Positions 1-12,955 of a stretch of 64,000 nt of DNA are shown in pieces (position 1 is the stretch's first letter; each line of letters starts with the position of its first letter). Origin of the DNA: Agrostemma githago (taxonomy: Eukaryota > Streptophyta > Magnoliopsida > Caryophyllales > Caryophyllaceae); the NCBI GenBank assembly GCA_958450325.1, contig OY288243.1, positions 57,372,378 to 57,436,377 on the forward strand. The letters are read 5' to 3'. The notes beneath the pieces were generated by a model. It was not told the DNA's origin. It saw only the letters and a list, made by a program, of their open reading frames with translations, and made no database searches. The position numbers were made by a program, and so were the translations under genes.

Positions 1-2517
1 ATTTTATTAGTCATTATTGTAATGACAAATATATGGCATTGGTAGATAGCTTTCTAGAAGTGTCTAGAAAATCTGCAAATCAATTGAAGTATGACTTCAG
101 ATGTGTATGTTACTAGAGTTATTGTTACTTGCATTCTACTATTTTGGTATAAGATACCAAATGCAACTATTATATTGTGAATGTGATGGCTCAAAGAGGG
201 TAGAATAATGGTATATAAGTGAAGTGTATGTTTTATGATGAAATTGACAAACGTTGTTGTTTCATATATAAAAGGAAAATCACTTAAATTTACCATAAAG
301 CTGAATACTGGAATTGAATAAATGTTATTCTTGTACTAGTCATAAGCAAGAATATTGATTCTGTTTCATGTATGGGCATGAAAAGTTTTAATAAAAGTAG
401 AACAATTGTTGCTCTATACCTTGCAAGAATATGAGGTACAATAATGCTAACATGTTTGTTGGGCTCTACATTCCTAGTAGTGAATGCTTTTAATTGTAAC
501 ATAACAATCAAAAGGTTCCGTCCCTCGACACGAGTTTTACCTATTATGGCATTGTCCTTAATCCATGAGACAAGAGACATAAGAATAAGTTTCATAATGA
601 TGAAATTATAAACCTTATTGATAAGGATCAACTGAGGTAAATGGATCTTGTTTAGATGGATAAATGACATTACAAGTGACTCCTATTAATTGTAGTGGGA
701 GGGTACTTAGACTTGTTAGACCACACACATACAGATATGTGTGAGTTTAACTAGTGATATTGCAAAATGGGTAACACGTATGGTTTTGTTCGATATGATT
801 GAAACAGGGAGGAATTGAACTAAAAGATTGTGATCATCTTAGAAGGAGTGAAAAATGTTTCAAACTACATCGAACCATATTTGATATGATTTGGTCTATG
901 ATGAGTTATGCAGATTTTATTGGCGCTTTAGAAGCTTATGCACTATTAAAGTCTTTGTACAAATGTTGATGAGATTGTCCATGTAAGTCGGAGAATAGAC
1001 ACCATATGAGATATGGATTGAAAATGTTCTTAAAAGTCTTTTCTTAATTATCAAGTCAAGTTTAAAGAAAATTGTTTTCTAGAACTTAGATTCAATTATG
1101 GCATGTGTTTTATTAGGAGTATTATATTAATTCTACAAACCATCCAAAGAGCAAAACTGTTTTGTTGCATGGAGTGGTATGTTTCTTTTACAAATATGTG
1201 ATTTCTAATAGAAACAGTGGGAGTAGAATCGACCTTGAAATTGTTCAAGATTAACAGGATTTCTCTTCAACAGTTGTAGAGAATATTGTTGCATCCATGA
1301 AAAGTCATGATCATCTTACCTGCAAAATATTATCCTTCATAGGTTTGACCTATGATGAAACAATAATGGGCAAAGACTCCAAAAGTCACATAAAATCTAA
1401 TAGATTCTAGATACCATAACTACCAAGTATAGACTATGGTTAAATGGGTCTTATAGTGAAGAATAGTCTTCAATATAAAGACGATGTAGATTGATATAAG
1501 AGTATCTATGAAGCATAGTTGGTAGTTAAGAATTGATGTCATAGTAATGACTATGGGAAAACCTTCTTACAACATTATGCTTAAGTCTATTAAGATTGAT
1601 TTAGCATTTTGAATGTCATCACTCATTATGATGAGTTTTGAACATATATATGTGAAATACATTTCTTGGAAGGGATGAAATATGATGTGTGTGCGACACA
1701 TCGTATGAATTTCATATTATTAAAGTTGCTAGACAAATGTGAATGATCCAATTTGATTGGAGCAAGTATTATGGAGCAAGTATCTTCGTTCTCAATGTGG
1801 TAATTCAAATATGTTTGTTTTCCATTGAGATGAAGAGAGACAAAGTGTGTACAAGAGGCTAGTGGGAGTGCATTTATCGTTATGATTTGGTATGTAAGTG
1901 ACATACTTCTCTAACTAAACGACATTTGATTGCTTTCGTCTATGAGACTTTGCAAGAAATGTGTTTATTGTGTGCTCGTATGACGAGTAGATACTAATCT
2001 AGTGAGTGTCACTAAATTGCTATCTAAGAATTGTTCTTTTGCGCTTAAGAAGCAAAAGAGGAATTATTTAAGAGATGCGCATGATGTGATAAGCGAATTA
2101 TTGTAAACAAGTTACAACGATTCATATTTCCAAATAGACAAAGATGACGTGAGATTGTAATCTCAGTAAATTTTGTTTTGGATAAGAAGTTGTGTGTTGG
2201 AACGGTTCCAAAGGACAACTTTATGACTGATATTATAACTAAAGTTAGTGTTCTATTGCTTTTGAAGCAAATAGACGTTTGATTACGAATTAAGCACACA
2301 CTCAACTACTTTAAAGTTTATGAAGCAATTGTTGCTTATGAAACTAACAGTTTGCCTTAATTGAGATAAGGTAGATTGGTCATATGCTTGTAAATAACTG
2401 ATACAAATGTTGTATGTCCCGAAACCTTCTCTACACAAAGATCATATTGGTTATGATCGGTATAAGACGCATGGGCGAGTTGACTTAGTACCTTTAGAGG
2501 TGTTTGGTTTAGTGGGA
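1..2517 (+). pseudogene. Decayed Ty1/copia pol, RT to pol C-terminus
   Basis: No long frame is open here, but copia pol can be followed in short pieces on the + strand. Around 1470-1560 a piece resembles the conserved stretch before the RT active site (YK...LVVK). At 1829-1924 the frame reads KCV, then SGSAFIVMIWYVSDILL, which matches the copia RT active-site region with the first Asp of YVDD changed to Ser. At about 2450-2489 a frame reads MIGIRRMGELT then stop, like the C-terminus of copia pol. A purine tract (AGTGGGAG, 2510-2517) follows and would be the polypurine tract before the 3' LTR. Many stops and shifts show it is long dead. The left end lies outside the window. The RT and C-terminal motifs are seen; the rest is inferred from position. 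Confidence 0.6.
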
Positions 2518-4009
2518 GTTATTTCGATAATTGATATATGTATGACATATTGTCATTTGGTTAATGTAACCGAGTTTTGTCCCTAAATAATTTACATTGA
2601 TGAAATAGATCACTAAGTACGTGACTTAGTCTTGGAACTCTATTTGGATGATGTAATTAGTTTGTCTCTAGTCAGGATATTGTGTTGGGACATTTGAATA
2701 CCCTTAAATGACTAGTGTGTGAGTTGATTGATGACTAAGTTCCTTGAGTCATAGGTATTGAGATACTAAATCAGGCACACGGGTGTATGTTAAGAGCATG
2801 CATTAGACAGATCCGCCGAAAAGGATTTTACTAAGATTTCGCTTAGTGTCAGTAAATTTCTTTGCAAGTTATGAACTTGTACGGTCTTTAGACCTGAGTC
2901 TTTGACTATTCTGTACATGTGATGTATATGCTTTGATACTATTCCTCGTCAGCTGTGAAAGGGGGCTATGGATGGTTATTGGGCATGCATGGATCATGTG
3001 ATAGGATGTGGTTAGACAAGAGGGGATTTGCTCTTCCTTTAATCATTGAAAGGAATTTATTGTTTCTTGGCCACTCGAAGAGTGTGACTTGTGCAAATGC
3101 GTGGCCGCGCTCAGATAGGATGATTGTCATCTATCTGCTCTTTTAACAAGTCAACTCAAAGATTCGAGTAAAAGATTGAGATATGTGAGGATGACACTTC
3201 TTCTTACCTCATTCTCAATTGGAGACAATAGTAGCAAAGAGACTTAACGCCGTTCTTGAGAGGACATGTACAAGTGGGAGACTGAAGGAGTTATGTCCAC
3301 TGTCCTACGGATTTACCCGCTTAAGTCTATGTATCCGATATGCCTTGCTAGAGGTCGATGTCGGGTTGACATATAAATGAGTTATATGTCTGGTAGTCTT
3401 AAGTGGGCCCATTGGGTCACACACAATGTGTACGGGATATATTAATATATCGGTATATTAATATATCGGGTCAGTAATAATACGACTCAGCTGTGCTGTC
3501 GGGTTATGGTAATTAGAGTTATAGTAATAATCTAGTTATGGTAACTAGAGTTATTGTGATAATCTAATTATACCAATTGGAGTTATGGAATAACTTCTAG
3601 GTTAAGTAGATAACCTATCTCTCCTATATAAGGAGGTTCATATGATGAACCAAATCATACAAGTGTATTGATTCATATATTATTAGAGAGAGAATTTTGT
3701 GAGACCGTCTCACAAAACCCTTATACTAGCATATACGTCGCAGTTCCGTACCCGTGTAGATACCAAAGGAGGCATCACGTTTGGGGTGCTTTATTCTGTC
3801 CCTGGAGATTATTTATTCTTGTCCGTGGAGATTATTTATTCTTGTCCGTGAAGATTATTTATTCTATTCGTGGAGATTATATATATTTTGGGTTTATTAT
3901 ATTAATATGTTGTTCCGCTGCAAATAAGGTATAATTGTTATCCCTCTTCTTTTGTCTTTTCGGTTAATACTCGTAATAGGTCCTTGGGTTTAAGGGTTGT
4001 AACCCTACA
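2518..4009 (+). repeat. Putative 3' LTR of the Ty1/copia element
   Basis: This stretch follows the polypurine-like tract that ends the copia pol remnant. It ends at ...CCCTACA, exactly where an open gag frame of another element resumes. It has a TATA-like CTATATAAGG (about 3622-3631) and a 3' part with several near-copies of a short unit (GGAGATTATTTATTC, 3800-3880). The first bases are not TG, so the start has mutated or is misplaced by a few bases. No second LTR copy is in the window. The start is approximate; the end is supported by the host frame. Confidence 0.5.
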
Positions 4010-4325
4010 CAATACATGCTAATGGGGGTAACAATGTGGTAAATCCTAATAATAATCTTATAAGATCTCCTACTATTAAATTTCCTGTCTTTAATGGGGA
4101 TGATATTGATAGTTGGATGTTTAAGTGTGAATAATTTTTTTCTGTCACTGATGTTGATGACGTAAAAAAGGTTACTTATGTGTCGATGCTTTTAGAGGCA
4201 AAGGCCTTCGCCTGGCATCAGGCCTACTGTAAGAATCGAACACCTACAGTAGCCTTGGGTTGGGAAGAATATAAGTTGGCTATTAAGGCACGATTTGGTA
4301 ACAATCATGAAGACCCCATGGTTGA
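4010..4325 (+). pseudogene. Chromovirus gag, part 1
   Basis: Frame opening at the copia junction and running into the first solo LTR. It shows the retrotransposon gag signature: a KFPVFNGDDIDSWMFKCE block, then KKVTYVSMLLEAKAFAWHQA and a WEEYKLAIKARFG block. One in-frame TAA near 4130 replaces a Gln codon in the segment before FF. Gag would form the capsid of the virus-like particle. The frame continues at 7830 after removing the insert and one copy of the GTTGA/GCTGA target duplication, which makes the assignment firm. Confidence 0.8.
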
Positions 4326-7300
4326 TGTAACACCCGCTATTTTTCTAGCATTTTTATCATTTCCGTTATGGCTTCGTCTTAACTCTGTCACATTTCGGCC
4401 TTATGTTTCATCATTATTCCAAGCTCTATTTTCATTTTTGAGTCTAATGGTATTTATTTTTAATTTGAAAGATTTTAATTCTTTTAAATCTATTTATTTG
4501 ATTTTCTTCGTAAACTAATTATTTTTCTGCGAGGAATTCTACTTCTCTACGAATTAACGTTTTTAAACTCTGATTTAAGTTATTCTTTTTCCTACAAATG
4601 TCTAGATATATTTATATAATATTTTCAACTAAGAAATATTTTATTTACGAAAATTTAGCCTTTAATGATTTCATTACGAAGTTTCGTAAATAATTATTTT
4701 CGAACGCGCGGTTTACTCGAATTGCTTTGAAATGCTTTTAATAATTTTATGATCCTTATTTTTATCAACCTACAACTAAAAGGAGACCTTTTTGGAACGT
4801 GACACCATGTAGTAAAACATTTGATTACAACTTTTATTTACATAACACTTTATGTTTAAACTTTAAGTAAAAAGATATTTTTCTCAATAATTGATTTACA
4901 AGCTTAAATTACAAACTTTTCATGCTACCATCACATTTATTTTGGCTGAAATTTTTAAGACTACATTCACATTGTTTTTATCAATTTTAATGCTTCATTC
5001 ATCCACCATCCTTCCATATTTTTCTTATTCATTTTTGCATCAATTTTATTTTAACAAAACCTCTTCTTTCTCCCTCTTTTTGGCTGGTTTTCCTGTCCAT
5101 TTTCAGCAGCCATTTTCATCCATAATCAAGCTTTGATCGTCATATTTTCATCTTCTAAATTATCGATTTTCTTTTCCCTTCGTTAAGGTAATAATCGATG
5201 TTATTTCTGATCGTTATTTACCTTGATTCTTTTAGTTTTCTCATGGTATTTTTGTACCATGTATGTCATGTGAATTAGGATTCTTGGTTGACCCCGAAGC
5301 CGACGAATTTATAATCAACTCGGATTTGGGTTAGAGGTAACGTCGATGTTACTCGGTATTGCATGATTTTATTTTTGTAATTGGATGTATATTTTTATAT
5401 TTTTGTTTTTGATGATATATATATGTCATATAATCTGGAAAATTTTTAAAAGTTGAAAATTTGTATGTTTCGGTATTTTTATCGCTTTTACGAGATTAAC
5501 GATTAAATCGTCATATTAATTTGTAAAATCGTAATATTCGGCCTAAACATGTAATATATGTTTATATTCTGTAAAAATGATGTTTTTGATGATTTTTAAG
5601 AATTTAGTATTTTTCTGATATTTTAGTTATCGATTATTGAATTATTACCGTTTACGGACAAAAACGATTAAAAGCCGATTTTTAGTTCTAGCACTTAAAC
5701 ATTTTTTTAATTTGATTTTTGACATGGTGAAACTTTCTGGAGAAATACAATTTTCTGAATTTTTTCATAATATTTCGGAATTGTTAAGTTGATTAATTAA
5801 TTAATCACTTTAAATCATCGTTTATCGTTAAAACCGTGTTTGTCGTTTAAATTCTCGATTTCTGGTCTGTTGTTTAAATCTGGAAAAAAAATGTGATTCT
5901 GATGATTTTATAATAAAATGTAATTTTATGATTTTTAGTGCTTTAATAAAATGTTAGGAACGATAAGTTTTATTAATGAAATCGTTAATTGTGAAAACGG
6001 GTTTTAAAGACGGTTTTAACGGGATTTATTAAATCTGGAGTTTTGGAAATATGGAAAAAATGGTAGATTCTGGAAAATCATCATTTTTAAGTTTAATAAT
6101 AATTTTTGGATATTAATACTTAAATCGTTTTGTAATTACTATTTTTATTAATCGTTATTGTCGAGATTAGACGATTAACGAGAAAACCCCTTTAAAAACC
6201 GAGTTTAAGAATTCTGGAAAATTTTATTTTCTGGACAGAATGTCCAAAAATATATTTTTGCTATTTTACGTAATTTTTGTACTATTTATTAAAGTCTTTA
6301 ATTAACAGTAATGGTTTTTGGACAAAATTACGATTTGTCGTTAAAATGCTTCGTCTTACCTAAAAGAATTATTTTTCCAGCAATTTTGAAAATATTTAAA
6401 TCTGAAACTTTAAGAATTAAATCATCCCTTAACATACTCTAAATATGTTCATTGGTTTAATTAAATAAAAGACGTTAAAAGTATTTAATTTGGCATTTGC
6501 CGTAAAATCCTATTTATGTTCGTTTTGTCGAATTTAGTAATAATTAGGGAATTTTAATTTTATAAACTTTGAAAACACCCTGATTAGTAGTATTAAAATG
6601 TTTAAGACATTTTTATTCATTTTATAAACACTTGGATGATATTTTAATAATTTCATAAACCTAAATGCTCTTACTTTGATAATTAATATCGTTGAGGCCG
6701 AAAGTATTAGTTTTATAAATCTATATTGTTTACTAAAAATGTTGTATTAGTATAAACTAATATTTTTGATATTTTGATATGATGCTATTTTTAGTAAAGT
6801 TTCTAAAAATAGAAGTTTCCTAAAATAGAAAGTTTCCTCTTTTAGAATATAATGGTTACTCCTTTTGTTCTCTTATTATTTTAATGATTATATCTTTTGA
6901 ATATCGATAATGTCTTTGTTTTGGAGTTACGGAATAAGGACAAGCGTGAGGTTAGAGTAATATATTCTGGGGTTTACATTTTTGCCATCAACTATAAGGT
7001 TGGTGTGTCTTTATTGGGCACACTGGTTGTTGAACCGAGCATATATGGTGTTCGGGAGTGTGTGTACATTTTGACCTTAAACTCGTGCCTCGCAGTGTAA
7101 GACGCCGTCGGGTTGAACTGAGTATTTATGGTGCTCGGGAGGGGTGTGCATATTATCTTAAACTAGGGCCACGCATTTATAAGTCGCCGTCCTATTATGG
7201 TTGAGTAGCCTAGTTAGAGATCGAGGTTTGATTTGTTTGAACTAAGTTCTCGAAGCTAGTTTTAGTATTCTCCTAGTGAAAGTCTAGCCTTCATCATTAA

Positions 7301-7824
7301 TCCTACCCATAACGCCATTTTGACTATTTTATTTATTATCGATATAAATTGGTTTGCAGGTTGGCAAATATTTTTATGTTTCTTCGGAAACCCTTTTGAT
7401 TAATTTGTTTTACGCTAAAGCTTATTTTAATATGCTGTTTTACTGTTTTCCATTTTTACTATTTTTCCTATATTAGTAATTATAGTTTTAAAATCCTGTT
7501 ATACGGCTGGGAGAACGTTGACGTTGCTCCCCACTGATTGTGGTTGTTATGTTTTTTTAACATGGCAAGTATATGTGTTTCCCTTCAGGTGGGCTAGCGA
7601 GCAGTTGTGGATCCTGCTTGTTTTAATAAGATCACTGTATTATGGATTGTTAAAACCCATTTTATGGATTTTATTATATTTTTATTTTGTAGCCATTTTT
7701 TATTTTATGGCTTATGTATTGACTTACCGTTTTTATTTAATCAAGACATAGTTACAGTGTGTTATAATCCCACTTCTACAGTGTTTCCGCCACTGTATTG
7801 CGTTAGAATTTCTAGGGGATAACA
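4326..7824 (+). mobile_element. Solo LTR (3.5 kb) of a Ty3-type family, in gag
   Basis: It begins TGTAACACCCGC and ends GGGGATAACA, and sits between GTTGA (4321-4325) and GCTGA (7825-7829), a 5-bp target duplication with one mutation. Removing it restores the gag frame. It has no coding domains; short open frames inside are unconvincing. It is very AT-rich (4500-6900), with many short related phrases. Its last 75 bp and a block at about 7500-7640 match the inverted element at 10869-12955. With no internal domains, and TG...CA ends, a solo LTR is the simplest reading; a non-autonomous element without detectable LTRs is the alternative. Confidence 0.75.
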
Positions 7825-8907
7825 GCTGACTTGTTAGACCTTAACCAAACTCATTCGGTACAGGACTACCATGACAAGTTTGATGCCTTGATAAGCAAGC
7901 TAAACTTATTACCTACATATGCCCTGAGTTATTTCTTGAATGGTTTGGATGATAAAATTGCTATCATGGTGAAAATGTTGAAACCAAAAATAATTCCTGA
8001 CGCTTATGGTCATGCAAAGTTACAAGAAACGACACTCCAACTCAATCTTAAACCACAAAAATCAGCCTCCTTTACACCTTCCACCTCTAAATTCTCTTCT
8101 CCAATTAATCAAAAAACAAACTTTTTCACAAAAAACAACCCCACTAGCACCCCACAAAAGAACATAATCACCTCAACACCTTTATCCAACTATAAACCTG
8201 TAGATGCCGTGATACAAGACAAAAGGGCAAGGGGCTTGTGTTTCTATTGTGATGAGAAATATACTCCCACCCATGTCTACAAAAACAAAAGAAGGCAGTT
8301 ATTTCTCATTGAGCAAGAAGAGCTGGAGGAAGATGAGGCAACAGATGAAAAAGATGAAACAGATCAGGATCAGGCTGAGGTAGCCCACATATCTGTGTAT
8401 GCGTTGGCAGGGCAACAACATTGCCAGACTATGAGAGTCTCGGGTCAAGTGGAAAAGAAAACTCTAAGTATCCTTGTTGATAGTGAAAGCTCACATAATT
8501 TTATTGATGCGAGCCCAACATCTAAATTGGGACTAAACCTTGAGCCCATTCCCCCATTTCATATCCTCGTAGCCAATGGAGGACGTTTGTCCTGCTCACA
8601 GTTCATCAAACAACTAACATGGAAGATAAGGAATACCGAGTTCACGGCCGATTTTTATGCACTTCCTTTAGGAAGTTGTGATGCTGTTCTCGGCATACAA
8701 TGGCTCGAAACATTGGGTCCTATCACTTGGGATTTTAAACTATTAACCATGAAATTCAATTTTGAAGGAAGGCACCATGTGTTGAAGGGAACACAGAACA
8801 CCCTCACTAAAGTCAGAACCATGAGGAATATGGAAAACACCTTGGAAGAAGGGGCACAGGTGATCATGTTACACTTTCAACATCAGGGTGAATTTTTTGC
8901 ATTATAA
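7825..8907 (+). pseudogene. Chromovirus gag (part 2) and protease
   Basis: Frame continuous from 7830 to the stop at 8907, about 358 residues. The first third is the rest of gag (LDLNQTHSVQDYHDKFD). A zinc knuckle follows at about 8238-8280 (CFYCDEKYTPTH) but the last Cys is replaced by Tyr. The aspartic protease lies at about 8445-8720; its active-site triplet reads LVDSESSHNFID, so the Gly of D-S-G is Glu, which should inactivate it. A late stop separates it from the RT frame 6 bases downstream. The family normally makes one gag-pol polyprotein. Confidence 0.85.
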
Positions 8908-8910
8908 GTC

Positions 8911-9840
8911 AGTATGGGGGAGGAAATATTGGAGTATGGACAATTACTCTTGGAAGAATTCGCTGATGTGTTTGAGGAGCCTACACAGCTCTCTCCTTTC
9001 AGGCTAGGGCACGATCATCATATCAACCTTAAGTCCGGTGCAGAACCTATTAACAAAAGGCCTTACAGGTACCCTATGCTACAGAAGGATGCAATCGAAT
9101 CCATGACCCAAGAGATGCTACAAAAAGGGGTTATACAGGTACCCTATGCATCCCCAGTTGTGCTAGTAAAGAAGAAGGATGGAACGTGGAGGTTATGTGT
9201 GGATTATAGGGAGCTAAACAAGCATACAATAAAAGATAAATTCCCAATCCCTCTGATAGAGGAGCTGCTTGACGAACTACAAGGTTCTCAGTTCTTTACT
9301 AAGATAGACCTAAGGTCAGGATTCCATCAAATAAGAATGGCACCAGAAGATATCTATAAAACAGCATTCAGAACACACAATGGCCACTGCGAGTATCTAG
9401 TCATGCCCTTTGGGTTGAGTAATGCACCCTCCACTTTTCAGAGTCTCATGAATAAGTCTTCCAACCTTACCTCAGGAAGTTTGTGCTAGTATTCTTTGAC
9501 GATATTCTAATCTACAGTCCTCAGTGGGAATCTCATTTGAACCATATTCAGCAAGTCCTCCAAACAACGAGGAATCAGAACTTATTTTCTAAACCCTCCA
9601 AATGCTCTTTTGGAGCTACGAGCCTTGAGTACTTAGGCCACATAATATCAAGGGAAGGAGTGGCAACCAAACCTTCAAAGTTAGTTGCTGTAGCACAATG
9701 GCTGACCCCCAAAAACATCAAACAGCTAAGAGGATTCCTTGGTCTAACGGGATATTACCGACGATTCATCCACGGGTATAGCCTTCTTAGTAAACCCCTC
9801 ACCACCCTCTTAAAAAAGAATGCCTTTGGATGGAATGAGG
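8911..9840 (+). pseudogene. Chromovirus reverse transcriptase, frameshifted
   Basis: RNA-dependent DNA polymerase that would copy element RNA in the particle. Seen in order: KKDGTWRLCVDYRELNKHT, FFTKIDLRSGFHQIRM, EYLVMPFGLSNAPSTFQ, then the active site FFDDILIYS at 9491-9517, and YLGHIIS. The frame from 8914 ends at 9489 while the active-site frame is open from 9483. A one-base deletion near 9449-9460, just after the NAPSTFQ motif, explains the shift. The catalytic residues are intact, so the frameshift and the damage to protease and integrase silence it. Confidence 0.9.
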
Positions 9841-10280
9841 AAGCCAAAATGGCCTTTGATCAACTCAAGGAACCTATGACCTCCGCACCAGTGCTAGCCC
9901 TACCCGACCTCAAAAATCCTTTCACTATTGAAACGGATGCATCCGGTGGAGGAATAGGTGCGGTTCTTATGCTAGAGGGACATTCTATAGCATTCATTAG
10001 CAAGTCTTTGTCTATAAAACATCAGGCAATGTCAGTTTATGAATGAGAATTACTGGCACTCATACACTCCATCAGCAAATGGGGACAATACCTTGTAAGT
10101 AAGAGGTTTATTGTCAAAACAGATCATCAAAGTTTAAAATACTTGTTGGAGCAGAAAGTAAGTACATCCCTTCAACATAAATGGTTAGCTCAGTTATTAG
10201 GCTATGATTTTGAGATAGTCTATAAAAAAGGGAAGAACAATACTGCAGCAGATGACTTGTCTAGGGTACAGAGTTCGGAG
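9841..10280 (+). pseudogene. Chromovirus RNase H
   Basis: Follows RT in the same frame. TIETDASGGGIGAVL (about 9930-9975) is the first catalytic Asp region; KTDHQSLKYL (about 10118-10147) and NTAADDLSRV (about 10240-10268) follow. A TGA at 10045-10047 interrupts the frame after SVYE, immediately before ELLALIHS. The domain would remove the RNA strand during reverse transcription. Confidence 0.85.
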
Positions 10281-10868
10281 TTATATCATTTGTATATCAG
10301 CACAATCAGCACCGCCCTCTACTCCAAGATACAGGAAGGATGGGAGAAGGATATATCATTAAAATCCTTAATGCAAGACCTGATCAATAATCCTAATTCA
10401 CATAAGGGGTACACTTGGTCAGGTAACCAACTTAAAAAGAAGGTAAATTGGTGGTACGCAACATTATTGATCTACAACAGAACATCATATCCATGATGCA
10501 CAACACATTACAATCAGGTCACTCGGGTATAAAAATCACCTATAGAAGAATCAAAGTTAAATTCTTCTAGAGGGGAATGAAATCAGATATTCAGGATTAC
10601 ATCCATAAGTGTGTCGTATGTCAACAGTGTAAATATGACACTGCAGCCTACCCCAGCAAACTTCAACCCCTAAACATGCCATCTCATGTATAGGAAGAAA
10701 TAAGCATGGATTTCATTAATGGTCTCCCTATATCTATGGGTAAGGATTCTATACTTGTGGTAGTAGATAGATTAAGCAAGGCAGGCCATTTTATCCCTCT
10801 CAAACACCCTTATTCTGCAACTGAAGTGGCTCAGGCATACTTTGATAATGTCTACAAACTCCACGGGA
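10281..10868 (+). pseudogene. Chromovirus integrase, N-terminal part
   Basis: Contains the zinc-binding module (HSGIKITYRRI, then CVVCQQC at about 10613-10634) and the start of the catalytic core with the first Asp (SMDFINGLP, about 10706-10733; VVVDRLSKAGHF follows). Two in-frame stops (TAG near 10568, TAG near 10692) and a shift near 10440 disrupt it. It stops at the solo LTR at 10869; YKLHGM and PAGIVSERD meet across that insert when it and one CGGGA/TGGGA target copy are removed. Confidence 0.85.
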
Positions 10869-12955
10869 TGTAATCCCCTAGAAACTCTATCGCAATACAG
10901 TGGCGGGAACATTGTAGAGTTGGGATTAAAATACACTGACAAACTATATCTTATTAAAAGAAATGGTAAGTCAATATAAAAACCTCTTTTTACAAAAGGG
11001 CTAAAATGAAAATTCTCCAAACGGGTTATACAAATCCGTAAATTACATTAATAAAAAAAAGAGTAGGATCCACGCTACTCGCTAGCTCACACCCAAAACC
11101 CAGCAACAAATATCTGTCATGTTATAGATATAACAGTCACGTCAGTGGGGAGTAACTTGGACGTTCTCCCAGCCATATTATATCATATGAAAAATAATAG
11201 TGTTATTATATCAAAATATTTAAAAAGAGAAAACATTAAAACGATATATAATAAAAATAAGTTTTCAGAGAAACTTAAACCACTTGCCAACCTGCAAGTT
11301 AAAATCAATCGATAATAAATAACTAAAATTAGAAAACTGGAGTTAAAATACTTACTACATACTACTACTCAAACATATGATATAAAATCGAGTAACGTCC
11401 TAAAGTTACCTTGAATGGGGTCGATAATCAAAGTACTTGCCCGTTTAATAGTCCAAGCTTCACTCACGACTTCAAAACTTGTCTCGAACACTTGTTAATC
11501 CGAGGAAAAGATATAGGATTAACGAACCCAAGGATCAACGAGAAAACATTTTAGCACCGACGAATTCCGAGTACTGCTTCAGTACACAAAACGCACAAAT
11601 CAGAGGAGAAAAGAATAGAATGAACAGGAGAATACGACGAATGACGATTTCACGAATACAAGAAGATAAGAGCAGCAGTGAGACGTATATCAGCAGCATC
11701 AGGAACAATAATAGCAATACAACAACAGTAATGCTACAGTTCGAAGCACATCCGCACAGAAAAGCAGCAACAACGACGGAAAGAATCAGGAACGGGAAAG
11801 GAAAACACGAGCAGAACAACAGTAAGTCGTGAACAGCAGGAAAAAGAAGAAGAACGGAAAGCAACAGTAGTAAAACGATGCTAGAGCAATACAAGAACAG
11901 CAGCAAAAGGAGGAGAAAGGGAAGAAGAGCAGCAGCAGGTCATGACAGAAGCCATAGGAGCGACAAAAACAAAAGCAACAAGGACCGTATCAGGCAAGAG
12001 GAAGAAGAAAACCTGGCACGAGGTTTGGCACATTGAACGCACAAACAACAGCAACAATACGTCAGAACAGAAGAAACGAAAAAACAAAAAAAAATAAAAA
12101 AGGGGAAAGGAATTACCCTCACGAATTCGGGAAAGCAAACGCAACAAGAACAACAGCAGTAGCAGCATCAATAATGTAGCAGCAGGAGCGTAGCAGCAGC
12201 AGCAGTGAAACAAAGCTCGATGAAGGCTGGAGGAAAATGAGAGAAGAGGGAGATGGAGTCAGGGGAAAAGAACGTAAATGAGAGGGGGGAAACAAGAGGG
12301 AGGTGAAAAGAATAAGTGGAGCGGTGGAAGTAGAAGGCAAAAGGGGGATGAATGTTAATAAGGTGGAAAAGCAAGAAGGTGTTACGCTGAATGTGGGAAG
12401 CAAACAAAAGGTAAAGCGATGGAAAAAATTAATAAAAAAGGGAAGAGGGGGTGGATCAAGGTCCAACACTAAATTAAATATGGGTTAGGAAAATGGAATT
12501 AGTACATAACGGGTTCCGAGATAATAAGTTGACTGACCCACGCAGTTGAATTAAAATCGAGTAAATAAAATTAATAAATAATCGGGCCGTCAAATAAAAT
12601 GAGTAAATAAAGTATTCGAGACGAAAATGAAGCTTAAAATATAAATAAGCTTCGAGCCGAAAATAGAAATTCGAGCTAAAATATAAATAAATAAAAAGAA
12701 TTTAGAATTTAAAACGCTGAAATAGTCTTTCGATAAGAATTAAATTAAATATATAAAATAAATCAAAACATAAATAAATATATGTTTTAAATATAAGAAG
12801 AGTTTCCGAGACAAATAGAATTTTAGGAGTTTGAAACGATTAAACGATAAATTCATTTTATAATAATTTTAAGAATTACGAGTTAAATCGTAAACAAAAT
12901 AAAAATACGAACATAACTTTAAATTAATATAATTTATAAAATCAAGGGTGTTACA
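10869..12955 (-). mobile_element. Inverted solo LTR (2.1 kb), same family as 4326-7824
   Basis: Read on the - strand it starts TGTAACACCC and ends GGGGATTACA, as the 4326-7824 element does on +. Target duplication CGGGA (10864-10868) and TGGGA (12956-12960), one mismatch. The outer 70 bp at the 10869 end is nearly identical to 7750-7824 when inverted, and a second block (about 11040-11170) matches 7500-7640. It is 1.4 kb shorter than the other copy. The middle (11470-12470) is a purine-rich GAA/CAG-like tract that creates long Leu- and Phe-rich frames on the - strand; these are compositional, not genes. Confidence 0.75.

Noticed and set aside
11535..12469. Leu- and Phe-rich open frames on the - strand that look like membrane proteins
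   Set aside because: They are the complement of a purine-rich simple tract within the inverted solo LTR. They overlap in several frames, show no domain and have no start context.
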